A stretch of DNA of 64,000 nucleotides from Epiperipatus broadwayi (taxonomy: Eukaryota > Onychophora > Udeonychophora > Euonychophora > Peripatidae), in assembly GCA_028023455.1 (NCBI GenBank), contig JAQFVV010012402.1, positions 9,652,292-9,716,291 of the forward strand. Direction: 5' to 3'. Positions 45,507-58,458 of the stretch are shown here, piece after piece. Below the pieces are notes generated by a model. The model did not search any database, was not told the DNA's origin, and worked only from the letters and a program-made list of their open reading frames with translations. The position numbers were made by a program, and so were the translations under genes. The first letter of the stretch is position 1. Every line of letters begins with the position of its first letter.

Positions 45507-46939
45507 TAATCATAAAATGAAGTGCAAATATATTGAAATTATTTATGTACAGTATATGCAAATTAATTAAGTATATAAAGCTAAACTAGAGATAATAGTA
45601 AATTAAATGACATCTACTAATATTAAATATTCTAGCTAGATAAATAATGTATATTCCCCACTTTCCAAATCTAATCCTTTGTACTTCTTTAATGCAAAGA
45701 ATAAATAAAATAATAGTGTTTGCTTATTTTTTATATATTTTGACAATTTGTAAACTATTTGGCTGGATTATTTAATATTAGTAGGTGTTGTGGAATATAT
45801 ATGTATGTATATATATAATATCATATGAAGTAATAATATAATAAAAGATATTTGAAGGTCTTTATTTGCAATAAAGTTAGATCATAGAATCAGTGTCTAT
45901 AGGGATATGCCCCTTTATTTATCAATGGTGAAAACTACAGTTAGTCCATCCAGCCAACAGCCTTGGATAACTTTTACCTTTCAACTAAGAATACTTAAAT
46001 ACCCATTTTCTTATGAACATTAGCTAATTACTTGAATTGGCTAAAGAAATGGCTATCTAATAAAATTCATTATTCCTAAAACTTCTAAAATCTTAGAATT
46101 AATGAAATTTCTATTAAATTGCTGAAAGAGTATGTGAAAGGATTACTTAACATATTATGAATTACCGTTAATGAATTTTCTTTAAATAATATGATATCAG
46201 TAGAGAAAAGATCTAATTAATGAAATTTGAGAATTTCATAATTAATTTCTCATGGAGTTAAGATATTAATATGAGTTTTCTACAGGATTTTTTTTTATAT
46301 TAAAAATCTTTCTATCTGAGAATTAATTGAATTTTGTTGAGAGAGATATATAAATATGTGTGTTATGTATATCTACATTATCTGCATGTGTATTTTACTA
46401 TGAGATAGTGACTATCAAATGCACCTGATAAACAGCAGTCTGAGATTTCAAATGGGCAAACTTTGGAAATTATTTTTACATAGATAAGAATTTTCCAATG
46501 AGCTTAGATTTTTTTTCAGGCAATTGACCTGTAGTTATTTCAATTAGTTATTTGATTTTTAGTCTTTAAATTATTTTTGCAGGGGATAAAACATGAAAGA
46601 AAAACTGTAAAAATTATTAACAATTGGTGGAATGTCTATTAATTAACATTAAAATGCATGTTTAAATTAATACGAAAATTTATGTTTACTAAAACAATTG
46701 TGTAAACTAGTTACATAATAAAATGAAATAAATTAAAACATCAATTAAATAATGAGAAGGAACTAAAAAGTAAAATCTGATTACTTCGGAATTCAACTGG
46801 CCATAAGTAATTAACAAATGAATTCTAGAAGGATCTAATGTTTTAAAAAACTAATAGATAATAAAAAACTTTCCACCTGGATAAAGATAAAACAGGAAGG
46901 TTATTCCAGAAAACAAAAGAGAAAAAAAAATTATTTAAA

Positions 46940-47130
46940 CAGGGGGAAAAAAAGAAAGCAACATCTTTTTTTTTCCTCCCTTGTGAGTGCACAACTGGAT
47001 CAGGTCTGCATGAAACAGTGGAAGGGCACACGATCTCAGCTCCTGAAGGTACTCAAGCTGAGTAGGGTTCAAACACATTGCCCCAATCTTATTATGATTT
47101 ATATGCGCCTCAAGGGCACAGAAGTAAAAA
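46940..47130. repeat. Possible SINE-like GC-rich patch
   Basis: GC-richer island in AT-rich intron: GTGAGTGCACAACTGGATCA...CTCAGCTCCTGAAGGTACTC...GGTTCAAACAC. The last is weakly B-box-like. Only one copy was seen in this window, so repeat status is a guess. Confidence 0.25.
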
Positions 47131-47820
47131 CATTTAGAAGGATGTTGGGTAAATAGTGACTTTAATTAATTATTAGATATGATTAAGCAAGGGACAAATA
47201 CTTCCTTGAAAATGTCTAAGGAAGTGCATATAGTGAAATTGATCTTATGTGTATTCATATTGTATTATGTATAACTTATAACGATGTGTATCTATCTTAT
47301 CAGAATAACAGAGTTCTGTTATTAAAATTAGTTTAGAAATTATACCACAGTGGTATTAGTTAATTTACTTAAAAGGATAAGAATTTAGAAATTATATTTC
47401 TAATCTTACTCAAGAGAAAGTTAAGATTAAGATATAGTAATTAGCTACTATCTAGTATGATGAGTTATTTCTTCTTTCTTGATTAAGAATGATTGAAAGA
47501 CCTTTGCTCTGCATTGTGCTATTGAAAGGGTTTTTTAAAAAAATTATTTGTATTATATTTATTTTTTTATGTGCTATTATATTCACCATTTTTTCACCAT
47601 GACTTGTGGTACTGTAATGCCCAGGGCTCCATAGCCATTCATGCTGATCCTAGCTGCATGTCATATATGAACCATCTAAGACAGGATATTTCAAGTTATG
47701 CAAAATCTAATTAGACAAAAAAAAATCAATCTAATAATGCACTATATATACCAATTCGTGTTTTTACTTGATTTTTTAATCTAAATTTTCTTTACCTGCT
47801 TAATTCATATATATATAAAT

Positions 47821-48323
47821 ATGCAAAACCATAAAACAATACAGTACTAGATTAAATTCAAAATTTTACCAAAATCCTTACACAACCATGGTTTCATCTA
47901 CTACAAATAGACCTTCTCAAGTGAAAATCAACCTAAAGGAAAACATATATATATACATACAAACAAACAAACCTTCCCATAATTCATTTCAAACTCCACC
48001 TTCCCTTAATATCAAAAGAAGTCTTCATAAGATTGATAGCCTCAGAATCAAGGAGTTTTATCATCAAAGTCTCCTTGATGATAAAACTCCTTGATTCTGA
48101 GGCTATCAATCTTATGAAGACTTCTTTTGATATTAAGGGAAGGTGGAGTTTGAAATGAATTATGGGAAGGTTTGTTTGTTTGTATATATATATATATATG
48201 TTTTCCTTTAGGTTGATTTTCACTTGAGAAGGTCTATTTGTAGTAGATGAAACCATGGTTGTGTAAGGATTTTGGTAAAATTTTGAATTTAATCTAGTAC
48301 TGTATTGTTTTATGGTTTTGCAT
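47821..48323. mobile_element. Near-perfect 248-bp-arm palindrome (PLE-E candidate)
   Basis: 47821-48067 is mirrored by 48075-48323 with a loop of about 7 bases (AGTCTCC). Differences are mostly in the length of a TA run. On each strand the frame reads inward-to-outward KETLMIKLLDSEAINLMKTS then FDIKGRWSLK and stop, followed by a tail pointing outward. EAINLMKTSF...W weakly resembles the last residues of PLE proteins. The outward-facing tails and the PLE tail just to the right (48468) support, but do not prove, a PLE origin. Overlapping ORFs on both strands starting MVSSTTNRPSQVKI are mirror images. Confidence 0.55.
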
Positions 48324-48339
48324 TTTTATTTTTTGCTAG

Positions 48340-48830
48340 TATAGTGTTAGACAGTTTTGGTTTTATATATATATATAATACAAATAAAATGGCTGTTAAT
48401 TAAAATTATTGTAATAACTATCAAAATAATAAATATAACTGTAATTAACTACTTACTTCTGTGGATTGAAAGACTGTGTATAATAGTTAATTACCATTAT
48501 AATTATTATTTTGTTTGTTTTATATATATATAATATTTAAATGTATACTAAACTTAATGTAATTAGAAAGGACTTAAACTCGGACTTTCAAACTCTGTAT
48601 AACTATCCACTCTATCCTTGGATTTTCAATGATATGGATGGCTGAAGAGTTGGAAGGTGGAGAAGATTGAAGCTTGTCCATTAAAGTTTAAGATTTGATA
48701 TCTTAATATAAACAGAGCACTGATTGTATAAATGTGTGTGAGATGGTTATATGAACCAACTGATGAGTGCTAGTTCAGCATGAAATATGTACATTGAAGA
48801 TCATTTATCTTTTTCACATGTATGTTGAAA
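48340..48830 (+). mobile_element. PLE tail plus hammerhead-type repeat (relative of PLE-A edges)
   Basis: GGATTGAAAGACTGTGTATA ATAGTTAATTA (48465-48496) matches the PLE-C tail at 21925-21955. Next, 48553-48615 is an inverted copy of the tRNA-like tail of PLE-A. Then GATGGCTGAAGAGTTGGAAG...CATTAAAGTTT (48636-48692) matches 1408-1463, and the hammerhead (48745-48802) and GATCATTTATCTTTTTCACAT follow. The order is the same as at 1131-1500 plus 2700-2790. Confidence 0.6.
48745..48802 (+). ncRNA. Type-I hammerhead ribozyme candidate (PLE-type)
   Basis: The core CTGATGA (48760-48766) is followed by stem II GTGCT-AGTTC-AGCAT (48767-48781, five pairs with one G-T), then GAAA (48782-48785). Next is UAUGUA, able to form a 2-3 bp stem III with a tiny loop, then CA and TTG. 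TTG pairs with CAA right before the core. The canonical U16.1 before the cleavage position appears as C here (CA before TTG), whereas PLE-A has TA before TTGG. Minimal stem III is a known trait of PLE hammerheads. Each of the two copies has one core defect, in different places, implying an active ancestor. Confidence 0.6.
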
Positions 48831-51419
48831 CAGTAAGATTCGAGTTCGAATCTTAGTTTCACCTCAGTTTCATTTGTTCTATTGTCTTTTACCCACTCCT
48901 ATATCCCACCTAAATTTAAACTTTCAATATTGGATTGTGAGTGTATAACGGTCTTAGGTATATATGTAAACATTTGTTAAATATGTCTTAAATACACACA
49001 CACACTCCGATATCAGGTAAATATTAAATTATAATGATTTGTTAAATTCATAATATTAAAATTCCATTGGCGTAAATATTTATTTAGGTCAATTTATATT
49101 TATAATATTTTTCATTTATAAAACTTAAAAATCTGTTTACAACTTATAAACATATGAATGTACAAAAATAGAAATCCCTCCTGTTTAATTAAAATTGCAA
49201 AGTCATAGTGGGTGGGGAGAGACAATAGAACACTGAGAAATATTCCTAAAAGCTTTTTTTTAATTAATTTTAAAAAGGTAAAATCTGCGTTTTAATCAGG
49301 TCATGAGTAATTGACCAAAAATAAAGTACAAAATAAATTTAGTTGGATTGAAAATACAAATGTAACGTGCTGCTAATGCATGAATTTATCTGGGGGTATT
49401 GTATTAGCGGACCTGAGAGACTCTGATTACGTCATGTCAGATAGATCTGCAAGATAGAGAATAAGAGAAAGAAAAAGTATAGAAGAGGGAAATTACTGAA
49501 TTAAAAGTAATCTGATATATTATATTTTTAAGAGCGTTCCTGTGATGATTTAAAAGTGTACTTGTTCGGATCATTATAAAGCTGATCTCTGGCTTATTCT
49601 TTGCAAATTTTGGTGTGTGGTACTTATGTCATTTTAGTATTTAAAAGTAAACTATGCTGTTTTATATTGCTATGGCTGAGGAGTAAGGCATGCACTATTC
49701 TACTCAGGGGAATGGTCTTTGTACACTGAACTTCCCATTTGCTCTAAAATGAATTGTTAATGCTTAATAGAATCTATACACTGCTGCCTAATTAAAATGC
49801 TGCCATCAACCAAAATCTTAAAATAAATCACCAAAGAAAACTGCTGCTGATAAATAAATGGACCGTGAAGGATCACTCGTGAACATGTACATTCAACTGA
49901 ATTCAAAAGGTAACCAGTACCCAAAATCTTTAAAGACTTTCACACTTTAATCTAAAGCTTTTCTCAATACTTGCATGTGATCCACTAGGTTAAAACTATT
50001 TTTAAATCAATTTTGTTCTTTTAGTTGGTTAGAATTCAAAGTTTGTGGAAGATGAGTTGATAAAGATTTTATATAGGCTGCTAGAAGATTGATGGATCTT
50101 TAATACCTTCTTGATAATTTTTCTTAAACATCTGGTAAATCTTACCATGGTAGGGAAATAATTTCTTAATTCTTTTTTGATATAAGAATTACTTTCATAT
50201 TATTTCCCTACCATATCAAGGCATATTAATCCTTTTTGCTTGTATGAATATAAGAAAGAAAAAGCAAATATTATATTAATAGGAATATCATATTTCTATA
50301 AATTAAACAAAGGAAAGAAAAAAAGCTTTTTTTAATCCTACAGTTTATTTTATCAAAAATAATCTCTTCCTGTTAGTATAAATACTGAGGGGCATATTCT
50401 AAAGCTTGCCATGTAAACATAATTCTGATGCTAAAAATTTACTACATGTCCAAAAGTTTGTGACATCCAGAAGATATATATTGATAGCACTCTTGTAGTA
50501 ATCATCAATGTTAGAAAGCAAAGAGATCACTTGTCTTTTGTGTAGTTTGAAGTCAGACAAGAGATTCACTTCTATCCACCTTTAACACCTTGAAAAGGAT
50601 TGCACCATAATATATATTTGTAAGTTTTTGTTTCTATTAGTGCATTTTCATCTTTAATTTAGTCCTATCATCAGCCCAGAAGTCAGACCTACCATTCACA
50701 CTATAGGTACATTTGAATCAGTCACATTTTCAAATAAGCCATATAGCACATATTACAATTTAACTTAATGTACGCATTATACATAACTAGTAAAATGATA
50801 AAGAAAAAAAAATACTATTGATATTGATAGGGATTTAGAGTTAGAAACTGAAGAAAAGTATCACAACTTTTTTTTTGTTATGTATCTTTGAAAACTTTAC
50901 AAAACCTTCTCAACTTGATTAGATATTCTTCCCACTTCATAGAGTTTAGTAAGATATTACAAATGTTATGTCTAATGCTTAGTGCAATATTTATCATGCT
51001 CACAATCAGTGATTCAAATTCAGTTTCAAACAATTGAAAAAATCTCCAAATTGAGAAATTTTCTTAGATAATGAGTCAATGGAACTAACTCTCTATGATT
51101 GATTGGAAAATGGATATTTAGGTATTCTTAGCTGTAAATTAAAAGTCACAAAATTATTTAGTTTGATTTACTGATTATGATAGAAGTATAATTATGTGAC
51201 TTTTATCAATGAAAGGCACTGAATTCATGGTTTACTTTTAATGAGGTGTTTCTCATATTTTTACTTCTATCTAAGAGTTACTATTATTTATATGTTAAGA
51301 ACTTATCAATTTACTGAGATGGTTTTTCCCAAAGATAAGCATTAAAGAAATATTGTCACTGATTAAAATGGTATTCTATCACTATGGGCTAATTATAATA
51401 ATTAGCATACTGGTACTTT

Positions 51420-51425
<6 letters not shown>

Positions 51426-51453
<28 letters not shown>
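51426..51453. repeat. (TA)n microsatellite near RBKS exon 3 acceptor
   Basis: TATATGTATATATATATATA... about 45-70 bases upstream of the acceptor; length polymorphism is likely. It lies in the region where the branch point and pyrimidine tract would sit. Confidence 0.85.
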
Positions 51454-51495
51454 GGAATTTAAATATGCAATTGTTTATTACCATTATTTTGATAG

Positions 51496-51559
51496 CTTGG
51501 CGATGACTTTTTCGGAAAAGAATATTTAGCTGATCTTGAGAAGAATTATATTAATTTAG
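51496..51559 (+). CDS. RBKS: Ribokinase exon 3
   Basis: Acceptor GATAG, donor GTATGT. In frame after exon 2: LGDDFFGKEYLADLEKNYIN L plus one base. VG/LG-x-D-x-FG-x2-Y(L/I)-x2-L is the standard ribokinase block that follows the AARLG-x(n)-K segment. 64 nt, ends in phase 1. The exon is very short for an 8.9-kb downstream intron but the frame and family match are clear. Confidence 0.93.
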
Positions 51560-51675
51560 GTATGTTTGATGTATAATATATTAGATTATATATATATATT
51601 AGGAGAGGGGGAGGGATAATTTGACATTTTATATTTCAATTTTCAGCTAGCAATAAGCACTAGGTTTAGTTCTTG

Positions 51676-51700
51676 TGTGTGTGTGTGTGTGTGTGTGTTG
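51676..51700. repeat. (GT)n microsatellite
   Basis: GTGTGTGTGTGTGTGTGTGTG run shortly after RBKS exon 3. Confidence 0.9.
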
Positions 51701-52019
51701 ATTGAGAGTGAATTTATTTATATAATAATTTCAAAATTATAATGTACAATTGCAAAGCTATATCTTATAATATTATTATAAATGAGGGCATTTAATCCCT
51801 CTTATTATTTAATTAAGATATTATTTATATGATACTTAAATTCCGAATTATGAACATGACTAGTTGCAGGAAACACCTCCTTTATCAGCAATCCTCAGCA
51901 TCACGAATAGGCTTGATTAAGCAGATTTCATTTGTTTATTTCAAAGTATGAAACATGCCTTAGTTCAATAATGAGATAATATACACAAATATTTATAGCT
52001 AAAATTCATTTATTTAAAA

Positions 52020-53065
52020 ATTTAGATACCAACATGACTTTTACATATGTTTCCAAGAACAGATTTCTTCAGTTCTCTAGAATCATTTAGGATTAAGATT
52101 CAAATCTAGAACTAATGCACATATACATCTAGTTGATATCTTTTATTCCTTTACTCTATTCAAGTTAATAACTTGAAATTCAATAAAAACCTAAGATTTT
52201 GAATCCAAGTTATTTCTCTTGCATAGTTATATGAATCTGATATAAGATCAGCTTCTATATATTTTAAAAACCTCTCTTTTATTCCAACTTTGTCTAGGAT
52301 TGTTAATATCCTTAATAAAATCACATGACTTTTTAATATGCTTCCAAGAGCAGATCTTTTCACTCTATTCTAGACCCATCTATTGTAAACTGGAGTAAAT
52401 AATGAATACCAGATAATATAGTACCATAATATCCCTATTTTCAGACCAATTTCTGGCTTTTGTCATCATAGTCTTAAACTTCAACTAATATACTCAAACA
52501 ATCTTGCAGCCATCTTTTACTCTTATATTATTCAACCTAACTGCGTGAAATTCAGTAAACCCAAGATTTCGAATTCATTTTATTTGCATAGTTATATAAA
52601 TTAGATACCAGAAACAGGTTTGGTGATATTATAGCACTATTATATTTTGTGTCCATTGATTATTCAATTGTACATTAGATCTTTCTGAAGAGGGCTGTTT
52701 ATGGAAACATATAAAAATGTTGTGATATTATTGTGGTATTAATATTTTTTTTTAAAAGCATATAAGAGATCTATATACATAATTGAATAAAACAGATCTC
52801 TAAAATATATAGAAACTCCTGGAGTCATATCTATGTAACTATGAATGCAAGTGTAAACTTGAGTTCAAAATTTTAGGATTTTATTGCATTTCGTATAGGA
52901 GTAAAGATGTCTGCTAGATGTGTAAGTGCATTAGTTTCAGTTTTGAATTGTAGTCCTCTCTGATGAAAATAAAAATCAAGACAGGTATCTGGAAATGGGG
53001 ATATTGTAGCAATGTAAATCTAGTATCTATTGATATCTTAAGATTACAGAATATAATACTAGAAT
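52020..53065. mobile_element. Fold-2 palindromic repeats
   Basis: CTTGCAGCCATCTTTTACTC...CCCAAGATTTCGAATTCA (52505-52580) pairs with TTGAGTTCAAAATTTTAGGA...GGAGTAAAGATGTCTGC (52860-52917). GACCAATTTCTGGCTTTTGT (52443) pairs with the segment around 52970. A further diverged copy of the left arm lies at 52160-52400. Same family as 43.2-44.9 kb. Confidence 0.5.
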
Positions 53066-54195
53066 AGGATGAAGAGATATGATTTTTAAGGATTAAAGAG
53101 TGTTTATTTACTTATTAATATAAAACCATTGATTACTAGTGGAAAGTTTCAATGATTTTAAACTGCTAATAATTTTAAAACTTTATATTTTCTTATTTTA
53201 AATTACATATATGAATAAAGCAAGTAAAACTATCTCTTGAAAGCAAAAACACATAAAATTAATTGTAAAATTGGAATTTAGATAATTTAAGTGAAACTGG
53301 TAATATGCACTAACCCATTTTAAATTAAGATTTCAGATTATGCTTGTAAAAATCTGTTAAGTTTTTCCACAAAGAGTAGTCTTTGAATAGAAATGAACAG
53401 GAAATAAGATTCTGAAAAAGATTTTTCCAACAAACTGAGCATGAAAGTAAAGGTAGGATAGAAAGCCTGTCTATTCATTTTTATTTAAGCTGAATAAGAC
53501 ATTGAAGTCATAAGTAATTTTTAAAGATGTTACAGATTCAAAAGCCATTACAAAAATAATGAAAATAGAAGATTAAAAAAAAATTGTGAATATAAATAAT
53601 CTAATCAATAAATAATCACCTGCATAGTTTTTCAGATTTTAAAAATTTTCAAAGCCTTAATTTTCAGCTTAATCAACAATGCTTTTAGAATTTGTGAAAT
53701 TATATTTGTGTTTATCCACTTATGCAGAATCAATGCATAAGAATATTATTAATGTAGTGAAATTAGTTTTGTTATTACTTGATGTGAATTCTTATTTGTT
53801 GCATAAGGACATTTATATTTATCATGATTAATGTCCCAAAAATATAGTATGATGAGTGAATTTAGAAATAGTGTTAATAATGCTTAATTGGAAAATTGTA
53901 ACATAATAAAACTGCACACTTATTGTATATATTCACATACACATTATATTTGAAATAAACAACTGTTAATGAACACATACGCAGAAAAGGCAGATTTTTA
54001 AATATTCAACTTTATTACTGCCTAGCATGCTTTCAATATATCATATTCAGAACTCATAGTAATATGACTCAAGAGTTCTTTGGTATTAGTGTGTAAATAG
54101 TGATTAATTAGCTATTCAAAAATAGTAAAATTTATTTAAATAGGTACTTCTTTGATAGAGGAATATTTGTATCTTTTCTATTGATCAAAAAACAG

Positions 54196-54545
54196 TCACT
54201 TGCTAAAGCCCAGGCCTCTTTGGTTTTCTGCTTTCTGTCCTCTCCATGGATATAATTTTTGCTTTTGATAATTCATATCTATGGCTGCTTTTTTATTCAT
54301 GGTCGCTGAATATTCTTTATTTTTAAGGACTGTTATGTAAATATCTATGTTGGGCCAATTTAATTGGCAGGTTGGCCTGCAACTCCCCATAATATTCTAA
54401 GTGGCATGCAGGTTGACTGTATTTAATTTTATAATCCATTTGATGTGCAGATTCATTTGACAGTTTGTCTTTGGAATTGTTAATTAATTGGTTCAGTGAT
54501 GGAGAGGTTCAAAAGCTTACCTTAAATTTGTCTTTTGGGATGTAA
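54196..54545 (-). pseudogene. PLE-D left arm: GIY-YIG fragment
   Basis: The minus-strand frame ends LKNKEYSATMNKKAAIDMNY QKQKLYPWRG. NKEYSA...H/N-x2-K-AIDMNY matches the 'xxYSAIxxH...HxIDW' part after the GIY-YIG motif. Upstream reading (about 54545-54360) keeps ASLNQLINNSKDKLSNES and degenerates. Confidence 0.5.
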
Positions 54546-54806
54546 GGGAGACTAATTCACATAAATACTTGAGACTTAAAGATTTTCTGCATAGAAATCA
54601 CAACTTGTGCATGTTTGAATATAATAAAAAGAACAATATCAAGGAGTATCTAAATAATCGTCAAAATATAGGACATAATTATAACAAAATCATTAACACT
54701 ATATAATTTAAGTTTTATAACAAAATAGGAAATCCCCATTCCACTCGACAAGAGGAGCCTAAAAAATGGTTTAGTTGCTCTTACATCCCAAAAGTCAAAC
54801 ATAAAA

Positions 54807-55140
54807 ATGATTTGTAAAGACAAATTCAATGTAAGCTTTCAAATCCCTCCATCACTGAACCAAGTAATTAACAATTCCAAAGACAAACTGAGAAATGAAT
54901 TTGCATATCAAGTGGTCTATAAAATTAAAGGCAACCAGCTTGCGTACAACCTAGCATATTATAGTGAATTGCAGATCAAAACTAGACATAGATATTTATA
55001 CAACAGAGCTCTTAAAAATAGAGAATATTCTTCAATATTCATTGACCACAAACAAAAACCTGCCATAGATTTGAATTATCAAAATCAAATATTATAAGCA
55101 TGGAGAGAAAGGACAGAAAGTGGAAAATCAAAGAGGTCTG
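54807..55140 (+). pseudogene. PLE-D right arm: GIY-YIG fragment
   Basis: 96 codons then broken. IPPSLNQVINNSKDKLRNEF, then VVYKIKGNQLAYNLAYYSEL with TRHRYLYNRALKNREYSSIF and IDHKQKPAIDLNY. VVYKI is the GIY half in PLEs; the zinc-type cysteines and the YIG half (YIGET-like) are lost, replaced by YNLAYYSEL. RHRYLYNRALKNREYSSIFI corresponds to 'R...EH..A....YSAI..H'. Confidence 0.55.
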
Positions 55141-58100
55141 GGTTATAGCAAGTGACCACTTTTCAATCAACAGAAAAGATACAAGTATTTCTTTATCAAA
55201 AAAGTGGGCTATTTAAATAAATTTTAATATTTTTGAATAGCTAATTAATCACTTTTTATAAACTAATACCAAGAACTCTTGAATCATATTATTATAAGCT
55301 ATGAATATGATATACTTGACATATCGAAAGCATGCTAGACAATAATAAAGCTGAATATTTAAAAACTTACCTTGTGTTCATTAACAATCGTTTATTATGT
55401 TAGCTTAGAAAAGAGGGAAATAATTTACAGTTGAATTACATTTTTCTTATATTTGAAAACTTCTGTTTAACACTATCCACTTCAAATAAATAATTAAAAT
55501 CATCACAAAAAGATAAATGACTCAAGATTATATTTGTGATTAAAACATATATAGAATATATGTAAAGTGTAAAATTAAATAAATGCAGTAACAAGCTCGT
55601 CTAGGTAAATAGTACCCATTAAAGTTGTATAATCAAAACTAGTAGTGCAATAATTAAAAGGAGTTAATGCCAATAATATGAAAGATTTCTTTCAACAAAT
55701 AAGTCAGGATAAATGTTTAAAAAAAGATAATGTAATTGTAAGAACTTTTAAACTTAGTAAAAGAGGAACTGTCTAATCACATACCAGTAAAGGAATTGTA
55801 TTTAAATTTAATTATATCATAATCAAGATCTTCATAAAGAAATCCGTGCTAATATAAATATAGAATATTGTGTTAATATGGTAAAAATACAGAATATTAT
55901 GTAAGTATATTAAAATAAATTAATTCCTACAGTGATTTACCCTTAAAGTAGATATAGGGACATTAAGCAAGTCATACCAACCTATTATTTATATAAGCCT
56001 ATGAGTGAATCTATATAAAGTATTTAGCTATCATTACATATCTATGTACTACACTATACATTAAAATTATCATCATTTCAAACTTGAAATCACCAATGGA
56101 TGTAGCACAAAATAATGCACAAACTATCCAATGAGAAATTAGGTTGCATTAAGAAAAAATTAAAAATTCATAGTGACATCATTTTTGTAAGTTAGTGATT
56201 AGCAGTGAAGGAAATTGGATGTTCTATGTTTTGTATGTAGAAAAATATTTCCTTGTGAAAAAATCATTGCTGATAATATAAAGATTGAATCATTATATAC
56301 TTTGCTGGCCAAAAAGCCATAGAAATTATCAATTGGCTACATGAATCAGAAGTTTTAGCAAATTATTTTAATGTGCGTCCTTCAATATACATTGCTAGTC
56401 ATCAAAAATTGCAATCAAGCCAGAGACAAGAAAATAAAGCATAATAATAAAATTCTTCATGAAATTGCAAAAAAAAAAAGTAGTTTATAATTTATTTTTG
56501 GAGAAAGCTGTTGGCCAATACTGTTTATGTGATTACCCATGGATGCATTCTTGAGCAATCTTAAGAATTTCCTGTAAGTAAAACAGGTAGTAGCAGTCAT
56601 GTTAACGTCTGTAGAAGAATGAAATTAGAGAAAAAAGGCATTGGGAATAGAAGTTAATACTGTTAGACATACATCTTAATGCTGTGGTAAATTGAAAGGC
56701 CAGTAATTACAATAGGAGTTTTGAATGCTACTGAATTTATGATTAAAAAAAAGTGTGTCAAAGCTATATACAAGAAAGAGAACAGCAAGGCAAACAAGAT
56801 TACAGTCATTGTAAACATAACGTAAAAAAAAATCGTAATGCTAAAGTGTCTTAAAACAAAAAAAAACAACATTTTAGTTAGAGAAAACTGATCAAATATT
56901 CAAGCACAATTGTGGAGAAGTTTCAACTTTTATAGAAATGGATAGAAGATTTAGAAATGTTATTTATGTCGGTATGATATTGGGCTGACCTTTTAACCCA
57001 TTGCAAGGAAATTGCAATAATTAAAAAAACTGATAAGTTTTAGTAGTATTCCCATATATTGTTAAAACTAACATATATCTATCAATTGGAAGATAATAAT
57101 TTAGATTACTGGGGAATAAAATTATGATTTAAAAAAAATCAAAATTCAAATGAATATTTAAAAATATTCCTAGGCTACTCAATGGAAATCAAGACTACCA
57201 TGGTTAACTTAGTTTCAGAGATGAGACCTGTAATTTGTAAATCGTGTAAGTTTGCCATTCATGTAAAGGTAAGCAGTTAATAAAGCTATAAATTGATTGC
57301 TGAATAATGGCTATTAAAGTCTACAGAGGTCTTATTGGTCTATATGGTTGTTATTATCAAACCTAATAGCCAAATCTGTTTATGTGACAATTAACACATG
57401 ACTGCAAATAAGATTCTTAACAAAAATTTGTATCCTGTTTTTAATACCAGAGAAGTACTTACATTATTACCAAGATCTTCCAATTTCACAAAACTGAATT
57501 AATGCTGCATTTCATGTGATACCAGTAATGAAAAATTATCACTAATCACTTGATCTTTAAAAATGCAAACCATCTTCCATTTGGAATAGCTATTGCACCC
57601 AGTATATTTTAGTCAGAAATAGAGACCTTCATTCATGGAATCAAAGATTCACACAATAATCAAAAAGATATTGGATAATAGTGAAAGATTTAAACCAAAT
57701 ATTAGAAGTCAATAAGTTTTAATATTTTTATGTTTATCAATTTGAAATTTATCCTTCCTTTTTGGGATTGTTAATATTATCTGAATGCATAATTTTTTTA
57801 ATTTTTCATAGAATAAAATTGTGAATGATTTCTATCCATTTCCATCTTCATTACAGGGTACCCAATAACTTTGTGGTTTATTCATAAATAATTTTTGAAA
57901 AGACATAGATTCTAATTAGGAGTTTTTAGAACTTAATTGAGTTTTGAATCAATTCAAATGTTCATGACTCTTCATTTGCTGACCCAAAAATAATTGAATA
58001 GACTAAAAAAAAGAATTTCAAAGTTAATTCAATTATTAGCATTCAGTCAATGATGACTAATTTGTTACTTGACTTTGATAATGTTTTTGTTTTTTTTTTA

Positions 58101-58433
58101 AATTTTATGAGTCTTTATTTCACAAATTACTATTTTCCATAAATTTTATTGCATTTTGTTATTTCTTTAACAATATTCATATTTTCATAATATTCTAAGC
58201 ATATAGCCTCAGAAGTTTCTACTAGTTTTATTTGGTGCTGATTCTGTGAATTGAGTGCATAGTTGTAATCTGTGAACACAATTGATGACTACTGGATGTT
58301 TTCTGAATTAAAGTTGTATGTTGATAATGGAAAGGAATCCTATTATATTCTCATCATTTTGAGAAATATAACAAATATTTTAATTCACTTCAAACTTGAA
58401 GAATCTGCATGCTGAAATCCTTAAAAATATAAT

Positions 58434-58458
58434 CCCCCCCCCCCCCAAAAAAAAAAAA
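58434..58458. repeat. C13-A12 homopolymer junction
   Basis: Thirteen C followed by twelve A, unusual in this AT-rich sequence. It could be a retroposed tail, a MITE edge or an assembly-prone site. It produces a PPPPKKKK-like stretch in a spurious ORF. Confidence 0.8.

Larger units (their letters stand above)
53950..55400. mobile_element. Inverted pair of Penelope-like 3' halves (PLE-D)
   Basis: Arms of ~610 bp: 53950-54560 (PLE on minus strand) and 54780-55400 (plus strand), with ~220 bp between. Each arm carries degraded endonuclease sequence followed by a 3' tail running outward to AATAAACAACTGTTAATGAAC (left edge) and its complement (right edge). Arms differ noticeably, so the pair is old. 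Confidence 0.7.

Noticed and set aside
46843-47031. 62-codon minus-strand ORF
   Set aside because: Phe/Lys-rich translation of a T/A-rich run beside a GC patch; no similarity.
47888-48256. Two ORFs with the same N-terminus on opposite strands as a real gene pair
   Set aside because: They are mirror images produced by the palindrome arms.
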